Origin: Aquisphaera giovannonii | GTDB lineage: Bacteria; Planctomycetota; Planctomycetia; Isosphaerales; Isosphaeraceae | DNA: 64,000 nt | Assembly: GCF_008087625.1 (NCBI RefSeq) | Contig: NZ_CP042997.1 | Span: forward strand, 62,001-126,000 | Direction: 5' to 3' | Part shown: in pieces, positions 26,460 through 39,279 of the stretch | Layout of the letters: every line of letters begins with the position of its first letter | How positions within the stretch are numbered: the stretch's first letter is position 1 | Made by a program: the position numbers and the translations under genes | The notes under the pieces: generated by a model | Told to the model about the DNA's origin: nothing | The model's database searches: none | What the model saw: only the letters and a program-made list of their open reading frames with translations

Positions 26460-27716
26460 TCACCTCGCCACCTCGCGTTCCTTCTCCACCGAGTAGGGGC
26501 CGCGGACGATGCGGCCGGCGATCGGCTGGGAGTTCTTGAGCATGTTGTAGATGGGGCAGACCGCCTCGACGGCCCGCTGGAGCTCCTCGATCTTCGCCCG
26601 CGGCTCGGGCGACCCGATCCGCACCGTGTAGCGGATGTCCCTGTAGGACGGCGGACTGGCCGCGTTGCCGAGCCGGGTCGTCAGCGTGCCCTCGACGTCC
26701 AGCTCCAGGGTGTCCATGGCCACCCGCCGCCTCGCGGCCTCGATCTCGTAGATGTGGGTCAGGCAGGTGATCATGGTCCCGAGGATGTGCTCCTCCGGGA
26801 CCGGGCCGAGGTTGTGCCCCGCGAGGTGGCGGGGGTAGTCGTGGATCACCTGGTAATTCTTGAGGTCCGTGCGGATGTGCCGGATGCCCGTCGCCCCCTC
26901 GACCTTGACGTGGGCGCGCAGCGGCGGCCTGCCGTCGTCCCGCGCCCGGGGCGGCTCGGCCCTCCGGCCTTCCGGCGGCCTCGCCCCGCGGCTGGCCGCG
27001 TCCTTGTCCTCGAGGAACTCGCGGAGCCCGGCGAGCGTCCTGCCCTCGCGACGGGTCGGGGTCTGCGTGTAGACCAGGCGGCCGTGTTCGATGTCGTGGG
27101 GCCGGGCCACGAGGTTGAGGACGGGAGAGAGGCGCTCCACCTCCGCCCGCAACCCCTCCAGCTCCTCGTCGGAGGCCGGGGAGTCGATGAAGGCAGTGTA
27201 CGCGAGGGCCTGGGGGTAGACGACCCGGTCCCCGGTGCCCCGCGACCGCGCGGCCTCGGGCCGGCTGGTGAACACGACCTCCAGGCCGTCGATCGGGCTC
27301 CCCTTGATTGCCGCCCGGGTCAGGAAGTCCCCGGCCACCGCGCTGCCCAGGACGCCGACCACGCTCGGCCAGGAGCCGGCCCCGAGCTCGAACTCGGCGG
27401 TCTCCCGGGCGCCGTCGCTGAGGATGTCGAAATCGCGGATGCGCAGGTGCCGGATCCCGGTGCGGCCCTCCGCCGCGACGCTGGCGGCGAGCGGGAGCGG
27501 CCGGTCCAGCTCCGGCCGGCCCTCCAGCAGGGAGAGCGCGGAGCGCAGGCGGGCCTGGAAGTCCCTCACGGAATCGCCCTCGCCGGACCCGGCGGGCGAC
27601 TGCGCCCAGTCGTGCGAGGTGTGCGTCGCCTGCGCGCGGAGGTCCGGGGATGACAGCAGCCACCAGGCCGCGACGGCCAGGCCACAGGCGGCGACTCTTC
27701 GGGTGTTGTTCGGCAT
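26460..27716 (-). CDS. Secreted tandem OsmC-like protein
   Basis: 418 aa from ATG 27716 (an ATG at 27725 is equally possible). Signal peptide: NTRRVAACGLAVAAWWLLSS, cleavage after LRA. The C-terminal half has the OsmC/Ohr pattern: HNLGPVPEEHILGTMITCLTH with the peroxidatic-type Cys, then a helix and beta strands (AMDTLELDVEGTL). The N-terminal half repeats the layout in degenerate form (AEFELGAGSWPSVVGVLGSA) with the cysteine lost. OsmC proteins reduce organic peroxides in the cytosol; export and duplication are unusual. The second typical OsmC cysteine is not obvious, so peroxidase activity is unsure. Confidence 0.65.
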   Translation of the reverse strand: MPNNTRRVAACGLAVAAWWLLSSPDLRAQATHTSHDWAQSPAGSGEGDSVRDFQARLRSALSLLEGRPELDRPLPLAASVAAEGRTGIRHLRIRDFDILSDGARETAEFELGAGSWPSVVGVLGSAVAGDFLTRAAIKGSPIDGLEVVFTSRPEAARSRGTGDRVVYPQALAYTAFIDSPASDEELEGLRAEVERLSPVLNLVARPHDIEHGRLVYTQTPTRREGRTLAGLREFLEDKDAASRGARPPEGRRAEPPRARDDGRPPLRAHVKVEGATGIRHIRTDLKNYQVIHDYPRHLAGHNLGPVPEEHILGTMITCLTHIYEIEAARRRVAMDTLELDVEGTLTTRLGNAASPPSYRDIRYTVRIGSPEPRAKIEELQRAVEAVCPIYNMLKNSQPIAGRIVRGPYSVEKEREVAR

Positions 27717-27984
27717 CGTGATCATCGCCAGGGGGGGCGGCATATCGCCGCGGGGGTGGGAAGCTGAGGACGCATCCGCGGGGCCACGCCACGCCGCTCC
27801 CGCCCGGCGCATCGCCCGGCCGCGACGGCGTCCGCCCCGGGCCGCGTCATGAACCGAGGATGCTCGGGGCGCGGCGTCTCGTCAACCGCCAAGCCGGGGC
27901 CGTCGCCCTCCGGCCGCACGGCTCCTGCCCCGGACCCGCCCGACGCGCGTCCTCCAGGGCACGCCGCCTCCGCCCCGCCTCGAC

Positions 27985-28131
27985 GCGCTCGAGCACCTGC
28001 CGCCGGAGGGCCCGATCCTGGCCGTCCGGGACACCACCTCGCTGGCCAAGCTGGGAGTTTCCCGAACCGCAAGGGCGACGGCAAGCACGGGCTCAAGACG
28101 ATCTTGCGGGGCCTCCGCCGCCTCGAGCGCG
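27985..28131 (+). pseudogene. Remnant of an IS4/Tn5-type transposase
   Basis: Two fragments in different frames resemble IS4-group transposases: EGPILAVRDTTSLAKLG (about 28006-28056), like the catalytic DTT strand, and FPNRKGDGKHGLKTILRGLR (from about 28063), like the C-terminal signature. The middle of the gene is missing and no terminal repeats are visible, so it is a deleted, inactive relic in the gap between two minus-strand genes. Confidence 0.55.
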
Positions 28132-28152
28132 ATCCAATCCACCTCCCCGGAT

Positions 28153-28173
28153 CCCCCCTTTGGGTAAGGGGGA
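28153..28173. repeat. Short C-rich hairpin
   Basis: CCCCCTT and AAGGGGG (28154-28160 and 28166-28172) flank a TGGGT loop, followed by AATCGGAT. It resembles hairpins at 61108-61128 and 61181-61199 and lies downstream of the surface-protein gene at 28220, so it may help end that transcript. Confidence 0.5.
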
Positions 28174-28219
28174 ATCGGATCTCCCGGGCACGCCATCTCC
28201 GGGTTCGTGGCCCGGACTC

Positions 28220-30613
28220 TCAGTTGAAGAAGAGTCCGCTGACGACCGCGTTGGGCCCGCTCACCCTGGTGACCTTGATGGTCACGTTCCCCTTGATCGA
28301 CCAGGACAGGTACTTGCCGCCCCGGAAGCCGCTGACGGTCTGGGTGTTGAGGACGTTGCCGGTCGCGTTGTCGATGATCTGGATGGTCTCGTTTCGCCCC
28401 TGGTTGTCCCAGTCGACGGCGTAGAGGCTGACCTTGTGGGCCTGGCCGTCGGTCAGGTTGACGTTGATGCTGAACGAGCCGCCGCCGTACCAGGTCGCGG
28501 CGAGGCGGCCCGTGTTCGCGGAGTTCCGGAGGGCGCGGGTGTCGGTCGTGCTGGCCGCCCACGTGTAGTTGAGCGCGTTGCTCAGGCCGACGGTCGCGTA
28601 CGACGGCCGCTTCGGGTTGCCGGCGCTGGCGTCCTGGGCGATGTTGTAGCCGTCGGCCCCGTAGACGCCGCGCCAGGAGCCCGCGGTCGTGCTGTCCGTG
28701 CCGAGGAAGGTGGCCGAGGCCCCGGAGGCCGCGGGCGCAGCCCCGAAGAAGAGCCCGCCGACGACGGCGTTGCTCGGCCCGGTGTTGGTGACGCGGATCA
28801 GGACGTGGCCCGAGAGGTTCCACGTCAGGTACTTGCCGTTCTGGAAGCCGCTCAGCGCCCGGGTGTCCAGGACCGTGCCGGTGCCGGCGTCGACGACCTG
28901 GATCGTCTCGGTGCGGCCCCGCAGATCCCAGTCGAGGGCATAGAGGCTCACCTGGTGCGCCTTGCCGTCGGTCAGGTTCAGGTCCAGGCTGAACGCCTTG
29001 GACGAATAGAAGGTGCCGGCGACCCGGCCGGTGTTCGCGGCGTTCTGGAGCGCGCGCGGGTCGGTGGTGCTCGCGGCCCAGACGTAGGTGCTCGCGCCGT
29101 TGACGGCGAGGGTCGCGTAGGACGGCAGCTTCGGGTTGGCGGCGCCGGAGTCGCCGGCGATGTTGTAGCCGTCGGCGCCGAAGGCCTTGCGCCAGTTCCC
29201 CTGGTCGGTGGTGTCGGTGCCGACGAACGCGGCGGCGGCCGTCGGCCCGGTCGTGCCGCCGTAGGTGAAGCGGTCGGCGGCGGTCACGGCGGAGGTGCCG
29301 TAGCCGAAGACCGGGTTCTTGATGTTCCGGGCGTCGCTGGCCGTGACCCCCGATTGGACGCGAACGTCCACCGTCCCGGTCCCCGCCGGCACGACCGCCG
29401 TGACGTGCGAGTCGTCGACCACCGTCACGCTCGTCGCGGCGACGCCGCCGAAGAGGACCGAGAGCCGCCCGGCGGCCCCGGAGAAGTTCAGGCCGGCGAC
29501 GGTGACCGTCGCCCCCGCCGAGCCGGACGAGGCGCTCAGCCCGGTGACCACCGGCGTCGTGTCGACGACCTCGAAGTCGCTGAAGGTGAGGCTCTTCAGA
29601 CCCCGCGTCGAGTCCTGGATGTCGGCGTCGCTCCAGGTCAGTGTGAAGTTGTTGCCGGCGTCGACCGAGTAGCTGGCGCCGCTGGCGTAGAAGTTGCTGC
29701 CGTTGTCGGCGACGATCACGCCGTAGTCCTTCATGGCCTGGGCGACGACCTTGGACTGGGGGTTGAGCCCCGAGATGTCCACGTTCGCCTTGAGCCGCAG
29801 CCGCGCCCCCATCGGGGCCAGCACCGAGGCGTCGGTGCCGGTGTTGGCGACGTGCGAGGCCGGGTAGACGTACTTGTTGAGGATGGTGCTGTTCTGGAGC
29901 GTGATCCGGATCGCGTGATTGATGACGCCCTGCCCCCCCTGGCTCGCCGGCAGGGCCTCGTCGGGCCGGACCAGGCCCGGGAGGATCGCCAGGCCGGCGG
30001 CGTCGGCCGAGGTCCAGCCGAGGGGGCGGAAGGTGTCGGTCTTCATGTCCCAGACCGACTCCTGGGCCGCGTGCCAGCGGCCGTCGGCGTTCTCGCCGGG
30101 GCGCGAGGCGTTGTAGAACTCGTAGGCGACGTCGTTGTCCACGTCCCAGACGATCAGGTGGGAGTCGCCGCGGTTGGCCAGGCCGGCGACCGGGCCGTTC
30201 TGCTTGTCGCCCTCGAGGACGGCGTTGGCGGGTATGGGGGCGTCCATCAGGTCGCTCTCGTCGGGGTATCCGTCGACCACGACGCGGACCTTCGGCTGGG
30301 AGTTGCCGTGGACGACGTTGAAGGGGATGCCGTAGAGGGGATTGCCGCCGCGGTAGTCCTGGCCGAAGTCGGGGTGGAAGCGGCCGTCGCCGTAGCGGCC
30401 GATGATGTTGTTGATGATCGCGGCGGAGTTGGAGGCGACCGGCGCCGCCGAGACGTTCTGGTTCCAGGCGTTGTCGGAGGGGAAGAGCTGCTGGCCCAGG
30501 AGGGTCAGGAGCTGGCGCGACTCCAGGGCGTCGACGCGGGGTAGAGCCCTGCGGCCGGTGGCGGGGCGGCCCGGCCGGGAGTGGGGGGAGGGGCGTCGGG
30601 TGGTGCTGGTCAT
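28220..30613 (-). CDS. Secreted IPT/TIG-domain surface protein, copy 2
   Basis: 797 aa, ATG 30613, complete. Residues 1-455 match copy 1 almost exactly: LESRQLL export motif, the uncharacterised domain, and an IPT/TIG domain. The tail differs: two tandem repeats of about 165 residues (about 460-625 and 632-797), each with GxDGYNIAxDxxAxNPKxPSYAT, WAASTTDxRAL and SLYAxDWDxxGRxETIQ, ending in VxGLFF. They look like beta-sandwich carbohydrate-binding-type domains; this is inference. Likely exported and surface bound. The mosaic suggests swapping of C-terminal modules behind a common head. Confidence 0.9.
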   Translation of the reverse strand: MTSTTRRPSPHSRPGRPATGRRALPRVDALESRQLLTLLGQQLFPSDNAWNQNVSAAPVASNSAAIINNIIGRYGDGRFHPDFGQDYRGGNPLYGIPFNVVHGNSQPKVRVVVDGYPDESDLMDAPIPANAVLEGDKQNGPVAGLANRGDSHLIVWDVDNDVAYEFYNASRPGENADGRWHAAQESVWDMKTDTFRPLGWTSADAAGLAILPGLVRPDEALPASQGGQGVINHAIRITLQNSTILNKYVYPASHVANTGTDASVLAPMGARLRLKANVDISGLNPQSKVVAQAMKDYGVIVADNGSNFYASGASYSVDAGNNFTLTWSDADIQDSTRGLKSLTFSDFEVVDTTPVVTGLSASSGSAGATVTVAGLNFSGAAGRLSVLFGGVAATSVTVVDDSHVTAVVPAGTGTVDVRVQSGVTASDARNIKNPVFGYGTSAVTAADRFTYGGTTGPTAAAAFVGTDTTDQGNWRKAFGADGYNIAGDSGAANPKLPSYATLAVNGASTYVWAASTTDPRALQNAANTGRVAGTFYSSKAFSLDLNLTDGKAHQVSLYALDWDLRGRTETIQVVDAGTGTVLDTRALSGFQNGKYLTWNLSGHVLIRVTNTGPSNAVVGGLFFGAAPAASGASATFLGTDSTTAGSWRGVYGADGYNIAQDASAGNPKRPSYATVGLSNALNYTWAASTTDTRALRNSANTGRLAATWYGGGSFSINVNLTDGQAHKVSLYAVDWDNQGRNETIQIIDNATGNVLNTQTVSGFRGGKYLSWSIKGNVTIKVTRVSGPNAVVSGLFFN

Positions 30614-30800
30614 CGCGGATACCTCTGCGTCGCCGCGGCGGGCGCCCGGTGCGGGCGCGCGCCCGGTGCGGGCCCGGCCCGCGGCGGGGCATCTCCCGGC
30701 GGGGCGTGGGTCGGCGCGGCGGCGGATGGATTGAGATCGATTGAGGAGGTCGATGCGTCGGGCCGGACGGCCGACGCGGCCGAATGCCGACGGGGGACGG
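29246..30800. repeat. 1,555-bp direct repeat, copy 2
   Basis: Same orientation as 183-1737, about 99% identical with no indels. Recombination between the copies would loop out about 29 kb. Confidence 0.95.
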
Positions 30801-31386
30801 ACAGTCGAGTCACCCGAACGTGGGGAGTCTCGCCCATCCTCCTACATCGGCAGAATGACTCGAAAGCCGAGGGGCCATCGTCGCCACGCGACGGGGGCTT
30901 CGCAAGGGCAATCTCGAGGAAAATCGAGACATTATGATCATTAATGAGTGAATCGTATTCCCCGCCATGCCAAGGATTACCGGATGTTACCGGGATGGAC
31001 GGCATTGCATGGTTCGCCGGCCTCGGGCGCAGAGATGCGGAGCAAGCCCCGGAAGGCCCCCGGCCGCGCCCATCCCCACCGTGGGGCGGCAGCCGGGGCG
31101 CCCCGCCGAAGCCGGTCGGCCGCCGCCTCGCCCCCGCCATCGGCCCGGGCCGCTTCCGCCGCTCGCGGTAAGCGGCCCCCTTCTCGTTCAAACGAATTCG
31201 TTCGTCTGGGCTGCCTATTTCGGCGTCTGAAATTGGCGCGGCCGCCTTGACTTGCGCGCCTATCTGGCAATAAGAATGATGTTTGGCTCACTATCGGAGA
31301 AAACCGAAGCTGGTTTGATCTCTCGCAGAGCTGGCCGGAGTTGCCCCGTCGGGACGGCGATGAGGCGGGCCCTGGAGGAGGAGCCG
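30614..31386. other. Divergent intergenic region
   Basis: Bases up to 30800 belong to the direct repeat. The rest has AT-rich patches around 30925-30960 and 31190-31290, suitable for promoters of both neighbours. Upstream sequence here differs completely from that of copy 1, so the two surface-protein genes probably have different promoters. No gene seen. Confidence 0.4.
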
Positions 31387-31794
31387 ATGATGCCCGTGCA
31401 GATCCGGCCGGGTCAGGCGGAGGTGCATCCCCCGCTCCGCATCCTCCTGGCCGACGACAACAAACTGCTCCGCGCGTCGATCCGGGCGCTGCTTCGCGGC
31501 CTGGGGCATTCGGTCGAGGCGGTGAGCAACGGGCGCGAGGCCGTCGAGTCGGCGGCCCGGGAAGAGTTCGACGTCGTGCTCCTCGACGTCCAGATGCCGG
31601 AGATGGGCGGGCTCGAGGCCGCCCGCGCGTTGCGGCGGCAGGCCGGCGGGCATCGGCCCCGGATCGTCGGGCTGTCGGCCGAGGGCGTGGAGCACGGGGC
31701 GTATTCGGTCGCCGGCATGGACGCCTTCCTGGTCAAGCCGATCCGCCTCGCCGACCTCATCGGCATCACCGCGCGGCGAATCTCCCCGCCGTGA
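31387..31794 (+). CDS. Single-domain response regulator
   Basis: 135 aa from ATG 31387, preceded by GGAGGAGGAG. One receiver domain: acidic pair LLADDNK, phospho-acceptor Asp in VVLLDVQMPEMGG, the LSAEG switch position and the conserved Lys in FLVKPIR. No output domain. It lies 262 bp before the large hybrid kinase on the same strand and likely exchanges phosphate with that kinase or its Hpt domain, like a CheY-type shuttle. Confidence 0.85.
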   Translation: MMPVQIRPGQAEVHPPLRILLADDNKLLRASIRALLRGLGHSVEAVSNGREAVESAAREEFDVVLLDVQMPEMGGLEAARALRRQAGGHRPRIVGLSAEGVEHGAYSVAGMDAFLVKPIRLADLIGITARRISPP

Positions 31795-32056
31795 AGCGAT
31801 CATCATCGGATTCGCCCCCCATGCGCTCGCCCTTCGACCCTCCCCCGCAGCGCCTCGGAGTCGATGCCCGCATCCCGCGGCGGATCCGTGGCCCCCGGCC
31901 CGGCCGGCTCGCCCGGGGGCATGCCTCGGCCGCCGCCGGGCAGCCCCCGAGGCGGGCCGCCCGGTCGTCCCGCCGTGCCCGGCCGCCGCTCGGGGCGGCG
32001 AGGTGCCGGGCCGGGTCGGGGCGGGCGATCCTCGAGGGGGCCGGGGGGGCGGACGC
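31795..32056. other. Gap between response regulator and kinase
   Basis: 262 bp, very GC-rich. No gene or clear promoter; co-transcription of the two signalling genes is plausible. Confidence 0.3.
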
Positions 32057-35638
<3,582 letters not shown>

Positions 35639-35691
35639 GCGGGGCCGCGGCGAGGGAGCCGCCGCCCCCCCGGCCGCCTCCGCCCGGCGGC

Positions 35692-36708
35692 TCACCGGTG
35701 GCGGATCTCGGCGAGGAGGGCGTCCTCCGACGCATGGTCGAGCAGCCCGGGGGCCCGGGCGGTCCCCGGCGGATTCGCCCGCTCCCAGGCGATCGTCCGG
35801 GCCAGGGCTTCCATCCCGTCCACCCTCTCGACGTCGCCGAGCTCGCGGACGAGGCGGGACGGGTCCGTGTCGAGATCCTGCTTGCAATGGAAGGGGAGCG
35901 GGATGCGGCCGGCCGGGGCCGTCAGGACCTCACCCCGCCAGCCGGCGGCCTCGCCGATCCTGGCGACCCATTCGGCCTCGGTGAATGCGGCCGGATCGGC
36001 GACGTTGTAGACCCGGCCCGCGGCGCGGTCGTCCAGAACCGCCCGGGCGATCGCCGCGGCCACGTCCTCGACATAGCCCCTCGGGCACTTCCACCGGGCC
36101 ATCACCTCGTCGAGCACGATGGCGGGGCGCCCTTCGTCCATGCGGCCGAGATAGCCGGAGAGCCGGCGGTAGGGGTCGCCGGGGCCGTGGACCATCGGCA
36201 GCCTCAGCACCGTGGCCGGCAGCTCGGGATCGCCGAGGTAGGCCCGCTCCGCCGGGATCTTGTCGTAGTCGCGGAGGAAGTCCTCCGGCCCCCAGGCCTG
36301 GGCGCGGTGGGGGAAGAGGGCCGACCGGAGGGGCGCATCCTCCGACAGCGGCGTGGGCTCGACCGGCCCGCCCTCCATGCCGAGGAACCGCCCGTACGCC
36401 CGGTACACGTCCGCGCTGGAGATCGCGACCGCCCGGCGTGCCAGCCCGCGGAACGCATCGACGACGCCGAGGGCGTCGGCCTCCGTGAACGGGATCATGT
36501 CCACGACGACCTCGGGGCCGAGGCGGCGAAATTCGGACGCGTGTGCCCGCAGCTCATGCCGGTCGCCGCGGATCTCCGCGACCCCGGCGGGAAGCTCGGC
36601 GCGGGTCCGCCCCCGGTGGAAGACGGCGACCTCGTGCCCCAGGCCCGCGAGGCGGCGGACGAGGGGCGGGCCCAGGAAATTCGTGCCGCCGAGGATCAGG
36701 ACCTTCAT
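35692..36708 (-). CDS. NAD-dependent epimerase/dehydratase family protein
   Basis: 338 aa from ATG 36708, with GGAGG 8 bases upstream. Atypical extended SDR: LILGGTNFLGPPLV at the N-terminus, DMIPFTEADA, and ISSADVYRAYG. The YxxxK pair is not obvious (DYDKI is nearest), placing it with the CSP41/RNA-binding-like or isoflavone-reductase-like SDR groups rather than classical sugar epimerases. Convergent with the kinase gene. Substrate unknown. Confidence 0.75.
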   Translation of the reverse strand: MKVLILGGTNFLGPPLVRRLAGLGHEVAVFHRGRTRAELPAGVAEIRGDRHELRAHASEFRRLGPEVVVDMIPFTEADALGVVDAFRGLARRAVAISSADVYRAYGRFLGMEGGPVEPTPLSEDAPLRSALFPHRAQAWGPEDFLRDYDKIPAERAYLGDPELPATVLRLPMVHGPGDPYRRLSGYLGRMDEGRPAIVLDEVMARWKCPRGYVEDVAAAIARAVLDDRAAGRVYNVADPAAFTEAEWVARIGEAAGWRGEVLTAPAGRIPLPFHCKQDLDTDPSRLVRELGDVERVDGMEALARTIAWERANPPGTARAPGLLDHASEDALLAEIRHR

Positions 36709-36866
36709 CCGAACGCCTCCCGCCCGCGCCGGGCCCCGCGCGTCGCGGCGATGCGGCGGCATGATCGGGCACGCCTCAGGATACCGCGCACGGCCCGCCG
36801 CGCCCGCGCGGGCCCGGGTGCGTGGTCGGGCCGGGGTCGGGAGTCGGCCCCGGGGGCCGGCCCCCG

Positions 36867-38471
36867 TCAGCCGCGGACGCGGAGGACGGCCGAGGTGCCC
36901 AGCACCCGGCCGCCGGCGTCGAGCGCCCGGACCTGGAAGAAGGGGCCCGCGGACGCGGCCGGGATCGTCGTCTCGAAGCCCGTGCGCGAGGCGGCCGCGA
37001 CCGGCACGAGCGAGCGACGCGAGGGGCCGGCGAGGACCTGCCAGGAGGCCGTCTCCGTCGAGCCGTTCCAGGAGGCGGCCACGGTCGCCCCGCCACCCCC
37101 GACCGCGACCGCCAGCGAGGGCTTCGTCAGCGGGAGCCCGACCCAGGGCAGGGTGTAGGCCCGGTAGGAGATGTCCTGGCCGGCCAGGACGTAATCCGCG
37201 AGGACCGACCCGTCGGCGGCGTACGCGGTGTAGTACGAGCTCAGCCCCTCTCCGGGCTGCGACTCCGACCCCCAGCCGACGAACGCGCCGCCGTTCGCCA
37301 GCACCTGGAAGTTGCCCTGGCTGTTCGCATAGAGCGCCGGGTCGTGGTAGGTGGCCGGCCTCGCGAGGCCCGCCGCGCGGTTCGGGATGTCGAGGTTCAG
37401 GATCAGGCCTCGCGCGGGGCCGAACGGGCCGGCGTTGGGCGGCGCTCCGATGCCGGCGTTGTCGTAGAGGCTGATCCCCCCGGGCACGTAGCGCGCGTCG
37501 TGCTGGTACTGGAACGCCGATCCGTACGGGCCGGTGACCAGGTCGGTCGGCAGGCGGAACTCGTTCCGCTTGCCCCCGAGTTGCCAGAGCACCTGCCCCG
37601 ACTGGAGGCTGATGGCGTTGATGGCCCACGTGTTCCGCGAGGAGATCAGGATCTGCGAGCCGTCGGGGCTGACGTCGATCGAATTGACGTGGTAGGGATC
37701 CCACGGCTTGCCCGGGGTGACGGGCACGACCGAATCGCCCAGGGGGATGTGCGCGGCCATGTCCCACGCGAAGACCCTGCGCCCGGTCCGCAGGTTGATC
37801 CCCTGGATCACGGCGTCCACAAACTGCCCGTTCCTCGCGCCGCCGTAAGGCGTCAGGTCGGCCCGGACCCGCTTCGTCGTGATGAAGAAGGCGGTCCCCT
37901 GCGGGGTGATCGTCAGCTCGTGGAGGTCCATCGACGACCCGCCCGGCGGCCGGACGTCCATGATCTTGCGATAGTGCTGGTCGTAGATGACGAAGTGCCC
38001 CCCCACCGACGTGCCGGCGGGCGAGCTGCTCTTCACGATCCCCGCGATCTGCCCCTGCCACCAGATCAGCACCGGCTTGCCGTACAGGGTCTGGGTCCGG
38101 AAGTCGAGCACCTGCACCTTGTTGTTGTTCGAGAACGGGCGGAACCAGATCGGATTCCCGGCGGTGTCCATGATCAGCGGGCCGGTCTGGCCGACCAGGA
38201 TGCTCGGGTCCGGCGACTGGTCGTACGGCGCGACGAAGACCGGATTGAGCGACACGCCGGGCTGGAGCTTCAGCACGTTCACCTTCATCGGATGCAGCTT
38301 CGCCGCGCTTGCGAAGCTCCACACGCCGCTCGCGCCGGTCAGCAGCTCGCGCCCCTCCAGGGCCTCCGGGCGCGGCGCGAGACGCCGGCCGCGAGCCCGC
38401 GAGTCGCGATGCGAAGCCCCGAAGATGTTCCGAATCGTCCGGGTCAGCCGGCCTGCAACGCGTGATGTCAT
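36867..38471 (-). CDS. Secreted arylsulfotransferase (ASST)-like protein
   Basis: 534 aa from ATG 38471. The N-terminus carries an export motif (PEALEGRELLTG, about 34-45) like that of the IPT/TIG proteins. The body resembles the ASST beta-propeller family: GNPIWFRPF, DLHELTITPQGTAFF, WDPYHVNSIDVSPDGSQILI and ISSRNTWAI, where the His positions fit those used in PAPS-independent sulfate transfer. The C-terminal 100 residues form a beta-sandwich (VAASWNGSTETASWQVLAG). Possible role: moving sulfate between phenolic donors and acceptors outside the cell; not certain. Confidence 0.75.
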   Translation of the reverse strand: MTSRVAGRLTRTIRNIFGASHRDSRARGRRLAPRPEALEGRELLTGASGVWSFASAAKLHPMKVNVLKLQPGVSLNPVFVAPYDQSPDPSILVGQTGPLIMDTAGNPIWFRPFSNNNKVQVLDFRTQTLYGKPVLIWWQGQIAGIVKSSSPAGTSVGGHFVIYDQHYRKIMDVRPPGGSSMDLHELTITPQGTAFFITTKRVRADLTPYGGARNGQFVDAVIQGINLRTGRRVFAWDMAAHIPLGDSVVPVTPGKPWDPYHVNSIDVSPDGSQILISSRNTWAINAISLQSGQVLWQLGGKRNEFRLPTDLVTGPYGSAFQYQHDARYVPGGISLYDNAGIGAPPNAGPFGPARGLILNLDIPNRAAGLARPATYHDPALYANSQGNFQVLANGGAFVGWGSESQPGEGLSSYYTAYAADGSVLADYVLAGQDISYRAYTLPWVGLPLTKPSLAVAVGGGGATVAASWNGSTETASWQVLAGPSRRSLVPVAAASRTGFETTIPAASAGPFFQVRALDAGGRVLGTSAVLRVRG

Positions 38472-38743
38472 GCGTGATCCCCTGTTCGCGAACGGGGCGA
38501 AGACCGCGGGCGGAGTTTCACTGTGAGCCAGTATAGCCTGGGCAACATGGGCGGTTTACGCCGTGAGGATATTAAGCTTAACGGAAGATGGGCGAAATAG
38601 CGAGGAGATGCTGGGTGGGCGACGCTTGCGACAGGAGATGGATCGCCCTCATCGCCATCGCGATGGATCAGACGGGATCGTCCCAAATGACCGGGGAGCC
38701 ATCGCGGGGAGGTTGACCGTTGGCACCGCCCCGCATGCACGGG

Positions 38744-38937
38744 TGACCACGATCGTCAGATCGTGGTTCGGACGGGCGAAGCCTCCAGCCTCGCACGTCA
38801 GTGCGACCCGGGACGCCGGGGCATCGGGGCGAGGACGAGGTTCCTCCCGCGGGCCCAGGCCGGCCCCGCAGATCCGGCTGACGCCGGAGGCTGGAGGCTT
38901 CGCCCGTCCGAACCACCCGCTCACGCGGGTGGTCACG
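38744..38937. repeat. Four-hairpin dispersed element, copy B
   Basis: Same architecture as copy A at 20075-20254. Outer hairpins CCACGATC-GTCA-GATCGTGG and ACCACCCGC-TCAC-GCGGGTGGT, inner hairpins TCGCAC-GTCA-GTGCGA and CCGGC-TGAC-GCCGG, and the linker GGGCGAAGCCTCCAGC on one strand with its complement on the other. The central spacer differs from copy A. Confidence 0.85.
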
Positions 38938-38962
38938 TGTTCATGGATTCCCGGGCCAAGTG

Positions 38963-39165
38963 TCAAGTTGGGGCTCCAGCAGTTGGAACGATCCCGCTCC
39001 GACCGACGGGCAACAGCTCCGCGAGCGCCGGATTGAACGCCCGGCCGAGGGGGACCTGCCCCCGCGGGGTCGTCCCGGACCCGGGCATCTTCCGGTAGAG
39101 CCAGGCGGCCGAGTCGTAGTCGCCGACGTAGATCGCGGCGTAGGCGCGGGGCACGACCTTCCCGG
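38963..39165 (-). pseudogene. Fragment of a GxGYxYP-type glycoside hydrolase-like gene
   Basis: The frame reads AAIYVGDYDSAAWLYRKMPG, then RGQVPLGRAFNPALAELLP. Both pieces resemble the conserved YVGDYDSA and P-L-xWAFNP blocks of GxGYxYP putative glycoside hydrolases. Neither the start nor the rest of the domain is present in any frame nearby. It borders the four-hairpin element, which may mark a deletion point. Identification rests on short motifs. Confidence 0.4.
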
Positions 39166-39279
39166 CCGCGTCGAGAGGGCCTCGCGAGCGATCGGGCGTT
39201 TCACCACCCCGGCGGGGCTCGCGGGGCGGCCGCACCCGGCCGGGGGCCGTGCCGGCTCCTCCCGCATCCCTCGCCGCGA

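Noticed and set aside
27860-30544. Long plus-strand frames opposite the surface protein copy 2.
   Set aside because: Antisense shadow of a repeat-containing secreted protein; no independent motifs.
183-30800. Composite transposon or integron bounded by the two 1.55-kb repeats.
   Set aside because: Repeats are parts of a protein gene; no transposase, integrase, attachment site or terminal inverted repeats are at their edges.
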